From Mactromeris polynyma (lineage: Eukaryota > Mollusca > Bivalvia > Venerida > Mactridae), in contig JASFXZ010000013.1 of the NCBI GenBank assembly GCA_032209605.1, positions 11,243,901 through 11,307,900 of the forward strand: a stretch of DNA of 64,000 nucleotides. The letters are read 5' to 3'. Below the pieces are notes generated by a model. It did no database searches, was not told where the DNA came from, and saw nothing but the letters and a program-made list of their open reading frames with translations. Both the position numbers and the translations under genes were made by a program. This document shows positions 36,472 to 49,315 of this stretch, piece by piece (the first letter of the stretch is position 1; the number at the start of each line of letters is the position of its first letter).

Positions 36472-37384
36472 CTTCTGAAATGAAACGAAGGTAATGTACA
36501 CCGACATTTATGATATAAACATATTTACTATAGAAAACAAATTAAATTACAAAGTTTCAGCAGCTTTTAGAATGTCTGAAGTTCATACTGCTGGTCTTCC
36601 AACTTGGATAATTGTGAAAAATTGTGAGCATAATAAACAATCAAGTAAAATACATAAACAGCGGTTCAATAACAATAGCTGAAGAGGTTACTGTGAATAT
36701 GATACCTTTACAAATGGAAGTTACAACCAACATATAAAAAATAGCTACATGATATTGTAATAACAATGATACTATAAACGTGTCATGACACAATGAACAA
36801 AAAATAAAACGTTGCGTCCAACAAGGCTTTTGAAACGAACGTGGTCTGCTTCGCCTACTATAGCAATTGGTTCTGACTAGCCCCTCGCTAAAACGGCTTG
36901 CTTACTAAATCCGATTTAAGTCGTTGGTGTACACCACCGGGGAGTATTACGTGATCTCTATAGTACATTTGCCACACAAGTTGGCTGAAAATTCCGTCAG
37001 TGCGAAGGTTACCGATAAGGTAGGATCTTAAGAATAGACACAGAGTACCCGCGTTGTAACACAAGTTACCCAAGTGCTTTTAGTTTTTTCCGAGATTTAT
37101 CTCAAGTTTAAACATTCCTCAGTACATGACAAAGTTATAGCCCGGACACGAAAAATTAGGTCGTACGGACAGTGCAATTTTAATATGCCCAAATTCGGGG
37201 CCATAAAAAAGTTCTTTATTGCATTTTCATTATTCACATGCTATGCTCAAAGGATTCACATAAGCAATTAACAAGAGAACACGAGAAAGGAAAACAATAC
37301 GAAATACTAATGATTGCCAATTACTAGTATATAATAATATCAAACAGATGGACAGGTACAACAATTTAGTAAATATATACTAGT
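36472..37384. other. Non-coding stretch with a common repeat tail
   Basis: About 37080-37240 carries TTCCGAGATTTATCTCAAG and CAAAGTTATAGCCCGGACAC, which resembles the tails of molluscan interspersed repeats. No gene is supported. Confidence 0.45.
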
Positions 37385-37685
37385 AATATTACTCGTATAA
37401 TGTAGCTGTCGGAACTGTGAATCTACGTGCAGTATTCTTTAATTACAAAGATTGAAATTTCTTTACCGCAGGCTTGTAGATTTCAACTACGATCATTTTC
37501 TGAAAATACAATGCATGTTGCACTAGTTCACTAGAACTTAACGTGAGATACAATACCTAAAGTTTGACTTGTATTATTTCTCCAGGCAACTAGCTTTCGG
37601 TAAACAAAATACTTAAATATTTATGTGAAATTCAGAACTGTCTGATAATTGTTTCGTGACATAGCAACATCATATCAAAAATCAA
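37385..37685 (+). repeat. Dispersed repeat, copy 2 (partner at 3975-4285)
   Basis: It is colinear with 3975-4285 over about 300 bp with many substitutions and small indels, in the same orientation and about 33.4 kb away. Confidence 0.75.
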
Positions 37686-38890
37686 TGCTGTAGCGACACC
37701 ATTTGAATACCTAAATGCAAAATAAACTTTTAATGATGACAACTTAATACATTTATGATTATTTAATTGAATAACACTCTGCCTTTCTGAAACTAGACAC
37801 GTCAGCAGCAAGGGCTGCATTACACAGAATGACACAACACTTTCTCAATAGAATCATATCATGTTTATGTTACCAATAAAATGTGCATGATTTACAAAAA
37901 AAATGTTTTAATCACGTTCACCGGAAGTGTTGTAACATGCTGTTTGATAAATTCCAATTATTTCCGGGGGTAGCTACATAAATGTAAATTACAGACAAAC
38001 GGACAGGATGTACCGTACGTACTAATTCTCAAATATGAGAGTATAGTTCAAATTATTGAAATATGTTTGACTTAATCATTCACTGTTTTTATAATGTTAA
38101 AACTAAAAATCAGAATGTGTAATAGTATAGGCCCGGATCCACCTGGAGAGTGACCTTTTATAATATATTTGACATCAGACTAATGTGCACACACTTAACG
38201 GGTAAATACCATGTGACGATGGTAACTAAAACCAAGTTTATTCTCTAACTAAATTGAAGTGGTTATGATATGTAAATGTTTTGTTATCAGATAAAATAAA
38301 TAATAAAATATAAAACTGTTTCCATGCTGGACACTTATGGCATGCGCTCAGTCTCGTACTTTTCCGTGTAACTAACCAGTACTAGCATATCTTCGTATTA
38401 AATGTAACTCGGCCAACTTTCCCACGTACAACTATCAGTTGCAATACCATAAACTACATTCACGAAAATCGTGTTTGTCTCTGGCAGGGCTCGAACCCAG
38501 ACATTCAGTTCTGAAGGCCCATGGTCTACTTCTTCAGTTATTGTCGTTGACAATTATTTTATGTGGGAGATGATCAACGCTTTTATTGTGTTTCAAGGAG
38601 CATACCTAAACCTGTTTATAGTTTAAGTATATAGGCGATTAAGAGTTAATACAGTTAATAGGTCTACTCCCTGATCTTGTTCATTTTAGACATTAAAAAA
38701 GAGCCAACTTCTGCCAAATCAGCATGAGATCTACACTATTTCATTGTTCCATATTCAACAGAATTCATAACAAAATGGCTTCCAATTCATTTGTGGCAAG
38801 GGTTTTTACTTTAGGCTGACTCGGGGTAGGTACAGGAGGGGCCCTTTCCCCTTGATTTTTTTAAAATTTGAGTACTTGTTGTTATTTTTA
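37686..38890. other. Non-coding stretch with a B-box-like motif
   Basis: On the minus strand GGGTTCGAGCCCTG lies near 38490, resembling a tRNA T-arm, preceded by the small hairpin TTCAGAACTGAA. The rest of a tRNA fold is not found. No gene is supported. Confidence 0.4.
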
Positions 38891-38894
38891 ACAA

Positions 38895-39110
38895 GATAAT
38901 ACTAGTGCAATTCTCGTGCATTAGTCCTCTAAGTTTAGACCCTGAAATGCAACAGAAGGCATCAGTTCATGCCTTTAAGGGAGGGGAATATCTCTCTCCA
39001 GAACCAACCCCACACTCGGGTAATTCTCATTAATGCATCCTGTAATTTGGACCCAGAAATTCACCAGAAGGCACTATTTCACACATATATTATTAAAAAA
39101 ATCCGGAAGT
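38895..39110. repeat. Two diverged repeat units with GACCC.GAAAT.CA(C/A)CAGAAGGCA
   Basis: CTCTAAGTTTAGACCCTGAA near 38928 and CTGTAATTTGGACCCAGAAA near 39040 each precede an AGAAGGCA word, giving about a 110-bp period. Confidence 0.5.
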
Positions 39111-39384
39111 GGTCCCCGGGACCCCCTTAATAGAGCGGAATACTTCCACCCCACACCTCCCCCTACTCGGCGATGCGTGCCTCAAGTTTCCCCAAGTCTG
39201 GAATTTCTTATCCGGGCATGTAATATTGTTTCTTAATTAATCAAAGCACACAAGTGCTGTGGGACGGTACCACTTTATTGAAAAATAGTAAACTTTTTTT
39301 CCAAGAGATCTTCAAAACGACTTGTTCTAGAAAATGCTAGATTTTCAAACCGAAATAAAGAAAAATGGTCAGCAATAATGGTAT

Positions 39385-40110
39385 GCTAATAAGTCGTGGC
39401 CACGAGATAACTGTGTCATGGGAACAGATAGATAAGTTGTGGTCACGAGATAACTGTGTCGTGGTCACGAGATAACTGTGTCGTGGCCACGAGAGAGATA
39501 AGACATCCCACGAGATAAATGTGTCATGGGAACGAGATAGATAAGACATGGTCACGAGATAACTGTATCGTGGAAACGAGATAGATAAGTCGTGGTCAAA
39601 AGATAACTGTGTCGTGGGATCGAGATAGATAAGTCGTGGTCAAGAGATTACTGTGTCAAGGCCAGGAGATAACTGTGTCCTGGCAACGAGATAACTGTGT
39701 TGTGGTCACGAGATAACTGTGTTGTGGCCACGAGATAACTGTGTCGTGGGAACGAGATAGATAAGTCATGGTCACGAGATAACTGTGTCGTGGGAACGAA
39801 ATAGATAAGTCGTGGTCACGAGATAACTGCGTCGTGGCCACGAGATAGATACGTCATGGTCACGAGATAACTGTGTCGTGGGTACGAGATAGATAAGTAA
39901 TGGTCACGAGATAACTGTATCGTTGGAACGAGATAGATAAGTCGTGGTCACGAGATAACTGTGTCGTGGCTACGAGATAAATGTCTCGTGTCTACGAGAT
40001 AACTGTGTCAAGGGAACGAGATAGTTTAGTCGTGGTCACGAGGTACTTAAGTCGTGGTCACGAGATACTATGTAGTGGGAACGAGATAGGAAATCGTGGG
40101 AAAGAGATAA
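39385..40110. repeat. 22-bp minisatellite, about 33 units
   Basis: Units read GATAACTGTGTCGTGG followed by TCACGA. They often alternate with GATAGATAAGTCGTGG plus TCACGA, making a 44-bp dimer. CGTGGCCACG is self-complementary, so the array can fold. The period is not a multiple of three, and the frames are short. Confidence 0.9.
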
Positions 40111-40122
40111 AAATAATTTCAC

Positions 40123-40275
40123 ATATGTCACCTCTATGCCACCGTATAAAAGAGTTAATCTATAGGAAACATTTACAATATGCTATTTCATCCTAATGTA
40201 ATTGAAATGTATAACCACGTCCCCTAGACAATAAGAAATAAAAAAGTCGAAAAACAATAATCGCGCTGGCTCTCA
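40123..40275 (+). repeat. Dispersed repeat, copy 1 (partner at 42410-42562)
   Basis: It shares TCACCTCTATGCCACCGTAT, ACATTTACAATATGCTATTT and ACCACGTCCCCTAGACAAT, ending CGCGCTGGCTCTCA, with 42410-42562. Only scattered substitutions separate the copies. Confidence 0.85.
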
Positions 40276-42409
40276 TTTCATTTGATATAAATTATTTTGC
40301 AGTTTAATGTAGATGGCATTCTGTTTCATCAAAATGATCCCAAATATTTTTGTTTTGATATATTATTTTCAAATGATATCAATATTTTTCTCACCATTGG
40401 CGCAAGAAATCACAATCGGTCATAAAGGATATTATTATGCAGATCAATATCTAGTAGTATTGATTACCTCATTTGACAACATCGTGGACATTCTACAGCA
40501 GCCACTTACATATTATAATCAAACGCGCTATCAGACTCTTTTTAATCATGCAGATCATCATTAACTTGGATTTTCAAAATTGACATTTTCACGCGTCATC
40601 ACATTTATTGATTTTCTTTCTTAAATCTGCATTCACGTAAATTAAAAGAAGTGAAATAACATGCCAAGTACCTAAGCTATATTTGTTGTAAATCTCAATA
40701 AAATCAGACCAATATTGACTGTGATATGGACATTTGTATATGTGCACACTTATAAGTTTTGTCAAGTGTATACACTGTGTGGGGAATGATGCACCTTAAA
40801 CCAGGTATAAACCCCAAGAGACGTGTGTTCCACTGGCCGTTCAAATGCGTTACACCCATCTTCACCCAACATTTATGTTGGTGCATTTTGTCCCTTTTTG
40901 TTACTTTTCATATCGCCATCATTGTCTACAGCTCACGGATATTTCCGTACCACTTCGTTACTCTACGAACAATCCTCTAGTGGATGTCAGGCGGAGCACT
41001 ATGTGGCAAAATTCAACATATTTTGCGGTCAAAAAATAGTTCTCGTAAAACAGATATAACTTCAATAAATTCACATAAGAAATGGATTATCGGTGTCATT
41101 TATAGTTAAATACTCACATATTTCAGTCTTCCATACCTTACAAATATGTGATTCTAATCCCGTTTCATCACCACTCCAGCGTTCACGCCGCCATATTGTT
41201 TACATGATATTCGAATGGTATTTCCGAAAGTAGTGCCTTACGAACATCCGAGGCAGTGGACGTAGTTGGCCGAGGTTTTCCGAATGATATCGCCATGTGC
41301 TTTTGCGTTGGCTGTGCACTTTGTATGCGACATTTCCTGCTCGATTTCTTTATTCATTATTTCAGTATGTACATGAAACGTAATGCCGAGACATACATAA
41401 GACAGTGCCTCTGAACACACACCTCCGTTAAGTCATGGTGTACATATTTGAATGGTTTCATGGGTCTTATATGTTGTATGTCTATGTCCTGTATGCAGTG
41501 TTTGCCGTATCATAGTGTTTGGGAGTTGTCCATCGATGATTGTTGACAACGATACTTATACATTGTGTGGTACATACATTTACTGCTCGACATTTTCAAT
41601 CATTATTTCAGTATTTACATGAAACGTAATGCCGAGACATGTGCTTTGAGCAATCACATCAATATTGCTATCGAAACTGTGTGTCAACAAATCTGTAAGA
41701 ATTCAAATCAGAATATGATTTTATCTAAATTGGTTAAGTGAAATGTAATCAGTAATTTCAACCATTAATTGAAACATAATTAAATGTAATGGGTTTGCCC
41801 GAAAACAAACAAAGCGTGCAATACATGTAGTTGGCATTCTCGCACTAAACTTAGTAAAATTGATTTGTTATGCTATGGGCCTTTAACTCCTAACAACTGG
41901 TGGATTGTAACTGTAATCGGACTTGACCTGTTTTTATTATCAAACGCTTATGAGCAATATGAATTGAATCTATCAATATTTCAAGAGTTATTGATCCGAT
42001 ACCAATTTTTCCACAGACAGACGCATGGACAGACATATATACAAATATTCTTTTTTCAAACGAGTTGATTTTTTAGTGATGTTAACCGCAGAATGTTGTC
42101 ATTCAGATGATACACTACACTGTCATGAATTACGCAGCAATTAATTAAGGAATGATTTATATTCCAATGTTTTAATTTTTAATTACATACACAGGCGATG
42201 ATATGCTTTCATCAGGTAATAAATATTGTGCAAACAATTTGTCTTTGACGCAAGAGTCAGGTTTTACGGGCGCATTAATTATTTGCATTCATAATAATTG
42301 TTCAAAATTCAGATTGACGTCAATATGACAATACATGTGAATTTATAAATGATGAACTGTTGCGCAGGATAATACGGGGGCAGAGAGGTGACATGTGTGA
42401 AGTTATTTT
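40276..42409. other. Non-coding stretch
   Basis: A short duplicated block (CATTATTTCAGTAT then TACATGAAACGTAATGCCGA) occurs at about 41352-41395 and 41602-41640. No gene is supported. Confidence 0.5.
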
Positions 42410-42562
42410 TAGCTCACCTCTATGCCACCGTATTATAGAGTTATTCTATATGAAACATTTACAATATGCTATTTCATCCTAATGTAATTAAAAATTATAA
42501 CCACGTCCCCTAGACAATTAGAAATAAAAAAAGTCGAAAAACAATATTCGCGCTGGCTCTCA
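42410..42562 (+). repeat. Dispersed repeat, copy 2 (partner at 40123-40275)
   Basis: It has the same orientation and order of blocks as 40123-40275. Confidence 0.85.
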
Positions 42563-42587
42563 ACCAATTCGTTTTACAGATATACAG

Positions 42588-42720
42588 TAAAACCTCACTT
42601 AAACACCACCTCAATAATAAGACCAGCTCAAAAATAAGAACGCAAGTCCAATTTCACTGTTTTGCTCTTTATTCAATTTCAATATTAAGACTACCTTGAG
42701 ATCATGTAAACACAATGTCA
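42588..42720. repeat. Fragment of a pogo/Tigger-like MITE
   Basis: It begins CAGTAAAACCTCACTTAAAC and continues with CACCTCAATAATAAGACCAG, matching the more complete element at 51959-52126. The right end is not seen. Confidence 0.5.
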
Positions 42721-43474
42721 TTGATGTATGCCAACTGAGTAGCTTCCCTTGATATTCAGCTCTTCTATTCATTCAATATTTTTTCTATTGATAAATCTTT
42801 AAACTTGAAAACAGCTTTCAGAGTCAACACATTTTTGGTCAAATATAGATTTTTGTTATAAATACAAATGTAGTCATGTTTGCAGTAGTGCCTACAGGAT
42901 ATCAAATTGTCAATTCCATAATCTAATCACAATTAACTTGAGATCATGTAAACACAAATTGAGATTTTTGACTTTTGAGACCGATCTCACGTTTTATAAC
43001 CTCTTGTTGAAGAACCATTATTTTAAATTCATTTATTTACATCAATTAGGATACTAGTTACTATACTTATATTTATCACTGTATATTGACAATATTTACC
43101 TCCGTTGTTCTGACCAGTCGGCGATATTGATAGGCAAAATTTATAGAGAATATAATATATATAGGGATTTATAGTGATGATAAAATAATCAGATATATAA
43201 AAATAACTTATTAATTGTACTAATGTGGGCAGATCGCTCAGAAAGTGGAAGAAAAAGTGGTTGCCACATGCAAATTCTCTAGGTATTTTCTCACTTATCA
43301 CATATTTGGGAATTACTCCTATAAGTGCTTATCAGTTTTGCCTATCAAAATGACTGATGATTAAGAACAAGAGAGGTAAATATTGTAGATGTGGGAAATA
43401 TCTATTAGTGACTGCTTTTAACCAGTATAACTGGTGATAATAACCAGTACTATACACTTAATTTAAGGATTTTG

Positions 43475-43567
43475 AAGTTAGTGGTTTAATCTTGCCTAAG
43501 GCGGATTTGACCTCATGACCTTTGGATCAGGAGTCAGACACTCTACCCTTTGACCACTATGTCTCCC
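43475..43567 (-). pseudogene. tRNA-like sequence, paralogue of 6056-6140
   Basis: It has the same A-box-like, CTCCTGA loop and degraded B-box features as the copy at 6056-6140. It is inherited with the duplication rather than inserted independently. Confidence 0.35.
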
Positions 43568-43837
43568 ATAAAACCTGGTTGTATACTTAAGAAACTGATG
43601 ATGTCAAGAGATCACAGAGACAACACCAATAAAGTTTGCCACAACAAAACCTGTATTAGTGACGAAAAAGTCCATTTACAGGTTTTTACATTTTCTCACA
43701 AGTATTAAACTCTGAGGTCTACTTTTCGTTTTATAGCAATTCCAATATTAAGAACAAGATGCAAAAGAAGCTACATAATGATGATGTCGCGTCAGAATGT
43801 ACATAATTCTTTAAGAATTATTCTGCTCTACAAATAG

Positions 43838-44013
43838 AACAAGAGATGTTTGAAAAACATTATGCCCCCCCTGTGACCTTGACCTTTGACTCCAAAATCA
43901 ATTGGGTTCCTCTGCTACCCAAGTTTGAGGATGATACGTCAAGGGGTTCTTGAGTTATTGATCGGAATGAAAAGATTACGGACCGACGGACATACCGACC
44001 GACATGTGCAAAC
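43838..44013 (+). repeat. GACCTTGACC-type interspersed repeat, inserted only in copy B
   Basis: It starts ACAAGAGATGTTTGAAAAAC and continues with TGTGACCTTGACCTTTGAC, ending with GACCGACGGACATACCGACC. The paralogous site near 6620 in copy A lacks it, which fixes its ends. Confidence 0.7.
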
Positions 44014-44135
44014 CAAAAATAATAATATATTATGCAATACTTAAGTATTTCCTCGCACGTTTAATTCTAATAAATTCTATAAAACACAAAGTAATATTAT
44101 GCTCATTTTTTTATCATTTGTTTACCTAAACAAAC

Positions 44136-44690
44136 ATGAATAAGAAATGGACAATGCCCACAAACCAGGTTTTAAATCTAATTATTTGTAACCAAGGCTC
44201 TATAATAAATGATGATCATCTATGCTTCAAAGGTGCCAGAGGTGATACATGCATACACACACTCACACTTAGATATATTGTATATATGCAACAACTATAC
44301 ACCAAGTTTGATGTCAATACACCCACGCATAGCAAAGATATTAAGTGGAAACTGATTTTTAAATTTTAAGTGACCTTGACCTTGGACGGAACGAACCCAA
44401 AAGCAATCCCAAGCGAGCTATTCACATGTTCTTACTATACACCAAGTTTGATGTCAATATGATCAACGAAACTAAAGTTATTAGCCGGTAATTGCTATTT
44501 TTAGTAACGGTGACCTTGACCTTTGGCGGAACGTACCCAAAATCAATCCCAAGCGAGCTCTCCATATGTTCTTACTATACACCAAGTTTGGTCACAACAT
44601 GATGAACAGAACTCAAGTTATTTGCCAGAAACCACCAGTTTGACAAAACGACACACACCATTCTAATAACCTGGTTTTCTTCGAAAAAAA
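44136..44690. repeat. Composite repeat with about 130-bp tandem units
   Basis: It opens with GAAATGGACAATGCCCACAA and ACCAGGTTTT. It contains two to three units with GTGACCTTGACCTT and GCGGAACG, and with CCCAAGCGAGCT and CTTACTATACACCAAGTTTG. It closes near AACCTGGTTTT. A second head occurs at about 49793-49840. Confidence 0.65.
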
Positions 44691-45959
44691 GGTTAAAAAT
44701 ATATTTCCTATAGTTAAAACATCAATAAAGATGCATTAACAAAGAATGAACTCATAGTGTATTGATCCGTATTTGTTGAAGAAAGATGTTTGTACATCAT
44801 ATTTGTTTTTTAAAAATCCAGTTTTTTTAACAATCGGGCTATTTTACAAGATTTGCCTCTTTAGCAATATGGTAAAAAAAGATATTTTCGATCGGTAATA
44901 CATTGCAATGGTTCTTATTAAAGATGTTTTAGTCAATGTGACAACAATACTGGATGAAGCCAATTCGAACATTTTATGTTCAGATGAGCCAGATACATCT
45001 TTAAGCCTCAAAATCTTTTCAGCGCTTTGTTTGTTTTGTCAAAACTTCAATTAGGAAATACTCAACATCTTTACCAATGTCCCTTATGCAGGTTTTGTCA
45101 AACCAGAGCACAAATATTGTTTTACAAACATCACCAAACGAAAATTAAGGTAGACATCACAAACAAAGGAGTAATTGAAGTACAAGTATGATTAAAAACA
45201 TTTCAAACTAAACACAGAATATCGGTATTTCTATCACTCTTTATTTGCTATGCACATAAAATATTATGTTCAGCAACAAGTACGAAGTTATACGTAAATA
45301 CGCACCATCATTTGTATTGTTCATACAAATATAATGTAAGTTATTGAAAATATACACATACAAACACATGGATGTAAGTAGCAAGTATCAGTTTACACAC
45401 TCAAAGTCATTTGACATAAACAGTGTTAAAGCAGGCTTTCCAGTAGTACATACCAAAAAACTAGGAGAAAACAAGGAATGGAAGTCACAGAAAACTAGGA
45501 AAAAAGTAGGGAAAAATAGTAAGTCAATGATAAAAAGTAGGAATTATTAAAAGGAAATAGGTTACCTTTGCAGCTTTTTTTATTTGATACCATACTCCAA
45601 GCCTATTTGGATCATTTAGTTGACAGGTTATATGTTTCCACAGACGCTTTCAGGTAACACTGAAGCATAGGTCAACCTTTTCAGTCATCAGGTGAGAAGG
45701 TTGGACTATGCACCAGTGATACCAGACCACCAGAACACACTTTCAGCAAAGGAACCTGTCAACTAAACATCCTCTTGTCTTCTTCAGCAAGAAAATCTCC
45801 AAAACCATGTTAAAAAAACTTCTAGATCATATCCAACACTGCTTATGAAAAAGTAGGAATACTAGGAGCTTTTTGGGAAAACTATGAAAAAACAGAAATA
45901 CTTTCAAAAAACTAGGAAAAAAATGGAAATGCTGGAAAGCCTGTAAAGGCCATCCCAAA

Positions 45960-46120
45960 AAATCATTTGTTTAAGTAACACCCCAAATGTTGGGGTAGGT
46001 AGGTCGATTTTTTTATTTTTTCAGGTTTTAAGAAGACTTAGACACAAAAATCCTGCAAGTGAAGGCCAAAAATATAATCGAGGCCAATTTCAGTAGATTG
46101 TGGTGAAATTTCAAACAATG
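45960..46120. repeat. Interspersed repeat with TTGGGGTAGGTAGGTCGATT
   Basis: The sequence CCCAAATGTTGGGGTAGG followed by a T-rich run and GTTTTAAGAAGACTTAGACA is recognisable as a common molluscan repeat. No internal coding is seen. Confidence 0.45.
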
Positions 46121-46799
46121 ATCAGGAACTGAGACAATCTTCATCAAATAATGAGAGAGCATGAAACTTTGAATGTGATTTTAACAGACTTGCATTGAAT
46201 TGTATTGTGTGAATGGATTTTAATACAAAATACAAAAGTTGCCTACATAGACATGAAAACTCCCATACCAGTAATGATGTTTTGAATAAATTTGGTAATA
46301 AAAAAAGAACCCATTCACAGTGTAATTGTAAGATCCTACAAAATAGTTTAACAACTAGACACCAAATAAATCGTTAGAACAAAATGAGTCGCATTAATGT
46401 CGAGCATGCATAATGGTTCATAGCTGCAGACTTTATATTCCATCTACATTGCATGGTTTAATATACACACAGCAATCTTATAAATTTCTTATACAAGAGT
46501 TACGAATCTAATGCCCATAATATGAAAATCAATACTGAGAGCTTGGAGCAATAAACATGTAACAGTTGTCCCCATTTATACATTGTTACAACTATAATGC
46601 ACTCAACCAACAATAAAATCAGTAAATACATTATATAACTGTTAAAACAATATTATATACAAAATGATGTAAATATAAGGTAAAACGTTTTGATAAAAAT
46701 GGTATTTATATTTTCATGCTGATAACGGTAGATTGATTTTTACAATACATTCATGAGCATTTATTTTTTGGAAGATCATGTTTTAGTTACAGCTCATAC

Positions 46800-47460
46800 T
46801 ACTTAAAGGGGCATGGTCTTGTTTTCTATCAAAATAGGCCAAGTAATAATTTGAGGAAATGGCATGTCATTGCCTTCATACAGACATGCTCTAAAACACT
46901 GCATTATAACTGTTATTATTTATAATTTCATTGGAACTGCAAAACACAAGTCCAATACAGGTAAGTCCTTTGCTAGCACTAACTCGGCACGTAGATCAGG
47001 ATAGAAAATACAGTCGGCCCTTGTTCATTCGAATTCATCAGGTCCGAAATTTTATTTCGAATAATACATGGTTTTGAATAACTCATTTCAATCCGTGTAT
47101 CAGAAGATATATCGGGACCTGATATTTATTTCGAATGATACTGTGAATTCGAATAAAAAAATGTTAAAAACAAGAGATGTTTGTAAAACATTATGCCCCC
47201 ATGTGACCTTGAGCTTTGACCCTGTGACCCCAAAATCAATAGGATTCCTCTGCTACCCAAGGTGAATTTGTGGACCAAGTTTGAGGATGATACCTGTAAT
47301 GGACACTTGTATCTGTGGTTTTTAGGAAACATGTAAGAAAAGTGACAATGCAGTGTTGTAGAGTACATTTTGTATGAAGGAAATTGTCACTGATTTTCTA
47401 ATAATTATGACTAAGGATATTTTGACAAAAAAATAAAACTATGTACCTTTAAGATGTAAA
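46800..47460 (+). repeat. Duplicated block, partner of about 55300-55335 and 55995-56690
   Basis: It shares GCCTTCATACAGACATGCTC, CAAGTCCAATACAGGTA, ATCAGGATAGAAAAT and AACATGTAAGAAAAGTGACA with the CHPF intron. Each copy carries insertions that the other lacks. Confidence 0.8.
47011..47285. mobile_element. Insertion pair: truncated Tigger-like MITE followed by a GACCTTGACC repeat
   Basis: CAGTCGGCCCTTGTTCATTC follows TA at 47009-47010. The MITE ends abruptly near 47165, where AACAAGAGATGTTTGTAAAA begins the second repeat. The paralogous site near 56153 is uninterrupted. Confidence 0.6.
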
Positions 47461-48805
47461 TCTGATAGAAAATAAATTAAATGTATAAACTTATACTGAA
47501 GTTCCACGACATAGGCCAAATGTACAATATGCATGATATAAAAACATTTTGAAAGACAAGCATATAAGCATAAGACAACAATTACTGATCCATATTATAT
47601 ATAGAATTTAAAAAATATAATTCATCATACAGATAATTCAACCATCATGGCTTTGAAACTAACATTCAAACATTCAAACATGCAAAATAATACATTTATA
47701 CATACGAGGTGTTCCACAACAAAATCTGAATAAGTGACCAAAATTCCATTTTCAGATTTTGCAGTTTCTAACATATATATATTTTCTAGTTTCATATAAT
47801 ACAAAAAATATCAAAATCAGACACCTACTTTTCTTTTCATTGCAATTCAAATATTAAGGTTGAAATGCAAAATTAAACCACAAAATGTCATCATGACGAT
47901 TTACTCAAACACACATTAATTCTGAAAAAGATTCTGTCTTTCAAATGAACAAAACAAATTACATAACACATATACACATTTTCACCTCCAAGTAATTATA
48001 TTAATCAAATTTAAGCAATCCAGGATACTATCCAGAAAGCGCTTAGTTTTGTGAAGTCTAAATTTGATTTGGAAATACTTGACGTCATAACCACCATCAC
48101 TAATATAGGTTTTTGTCATAGAAGCGTCCATATATAAACACATATAAGGTATGATGCACAAGGATAGTAACTCACCGTACGTAGACGCAGTTTGCATCAA
48201 ACCTCAATACATGCCACAATAAAACATACATTTACTATTAATTCAAAATGAAGTAGAAGACTTGGAGTAAGTATTTATGGACCAAAGATGGTTTAATGCA
48301 GTTTTAATTTATAAAATGATGTTTCAATAAGTATACTATTTGCTTGTATTTTTTTCGCGGTACTAACGAAATAGTGTAACGGAAGAAAAACTTACTTCAA
48401 TTTTCTTTTGTGTTAAGTTTCTTCTTTCCAATATTTTACAGTAAATTAATGATGACAATATAATTTCTTTTCCGTATTTTCATATTATGTCAAATAATTT
48501 CAATGTATGTTTTGTTGTCAAAATACCAAATTCCGCGACATCGGAAGTAAAGCTAAAAAAGCAGCAAACACTATACCTAATAAATCTGATATCCAGCACA
48601 TTTAACAGAATATTAATTAAAAATATATACATGTTTGATACGAAAATATGAAACGCATGTACAAGCCAGACAATATTTGTGTATTTTGAGATAAAAGAAG
48701 GCAACAATGATCACATATATTACAGATTAATCCTCCACCTGCTCTTAATGAAGCCAAAAAAATGAATACAATGAGTGAGTTTGAACACCTTGTGTATTTG
48801 TACTA

Positions 48806-48991
48806 CAGTCAACCTTGTTCTTTTGATTTCATCAGGTCCGCAAATACATTTCGAATACTACATGTTGTGCATGGTTTCAAATAGCCCATTTCAATTCGGC
48901 ATGCCTTAGAAGATACATCAGGACCTGATATTTATTTCGGATGATTCCAAGTATTCGAAAAGAAGGTTGTCGCATAAACGAGGTCTGACTC
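48806..48991. mobile_element. Tigger/pogo-type MITE, 186 bp
   Basis: The left end CAGTCAACCTTGTTC and right end AACGAGGTCTGACT are diverged inverted repeats flanked by TA on both sides. The interior matches the truncated element at 47011 (TCATCAGGTCCG, GGACCTGATATTTATTTCG). There is no transposase frame. Confidence 0.65.
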
Positions 48992-49099
48992 TATTTATAG
49001 ATGTGTTTTAAAATGAAGATTTGTAATTATATTATTATTATAGTGCACATCGTGTCTGTAAACCTGACGTATAGTATATGCTACATTGTTACGCTACAA

Positions 49100-49315
49100 T
49101 GTAATACACTGCTACTATACGCCAGCTCCACCACTTATCGGTGGTGCAAAGAAAATGAGCTGTCGACACTTCCGTGGTGCAGCTGTGACTTGTGTTTACT
49201 TCTACACACATGAGTATGATTTATATTTTATTTGATAATTTTATTAAACGGACATATTTCGAAAATCGGTACCGTGTAAGAACACTTTTACAGCAGGTTG
49301 GCTTCGATTTCGTTT
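49100..49315 (+). repeat. Well conserved duplicated 210-bp block, copy 1 (partner 53640-53850)
   Basis: It begins CGCCAGCTCCACCACTTATC and continues with GTGGTGCAAAGAAAATG and CGACACTTCCGTGGTGCAGC, ending TTGGCTTCGATTTCGTTTCA. It differs from 53640-53850 by only a handful of changes. CCACCACTTATCGGTGGTG can form a hairpin. Confidence 0.85.

Larger units (their letters stand above)
43150..48730. repeat. Segmental duplication, copy B (intergenic part next to CHPF)
   Basis: This is the paralogue of about 5740-7980. It is longer than copy A because of insertions at 43838-44013 and 44110-44990 and the repeats between 45950 and 48140. No coding exon is visible in this part. Confidence 0.8.

Noticed and set aside
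38470..38560. A functional tRNA gene on the minus strand
   Set aside because: Only a T-arm-like GGTTCGAGCCC is present. Acceptor and anticodon arms do not pair.
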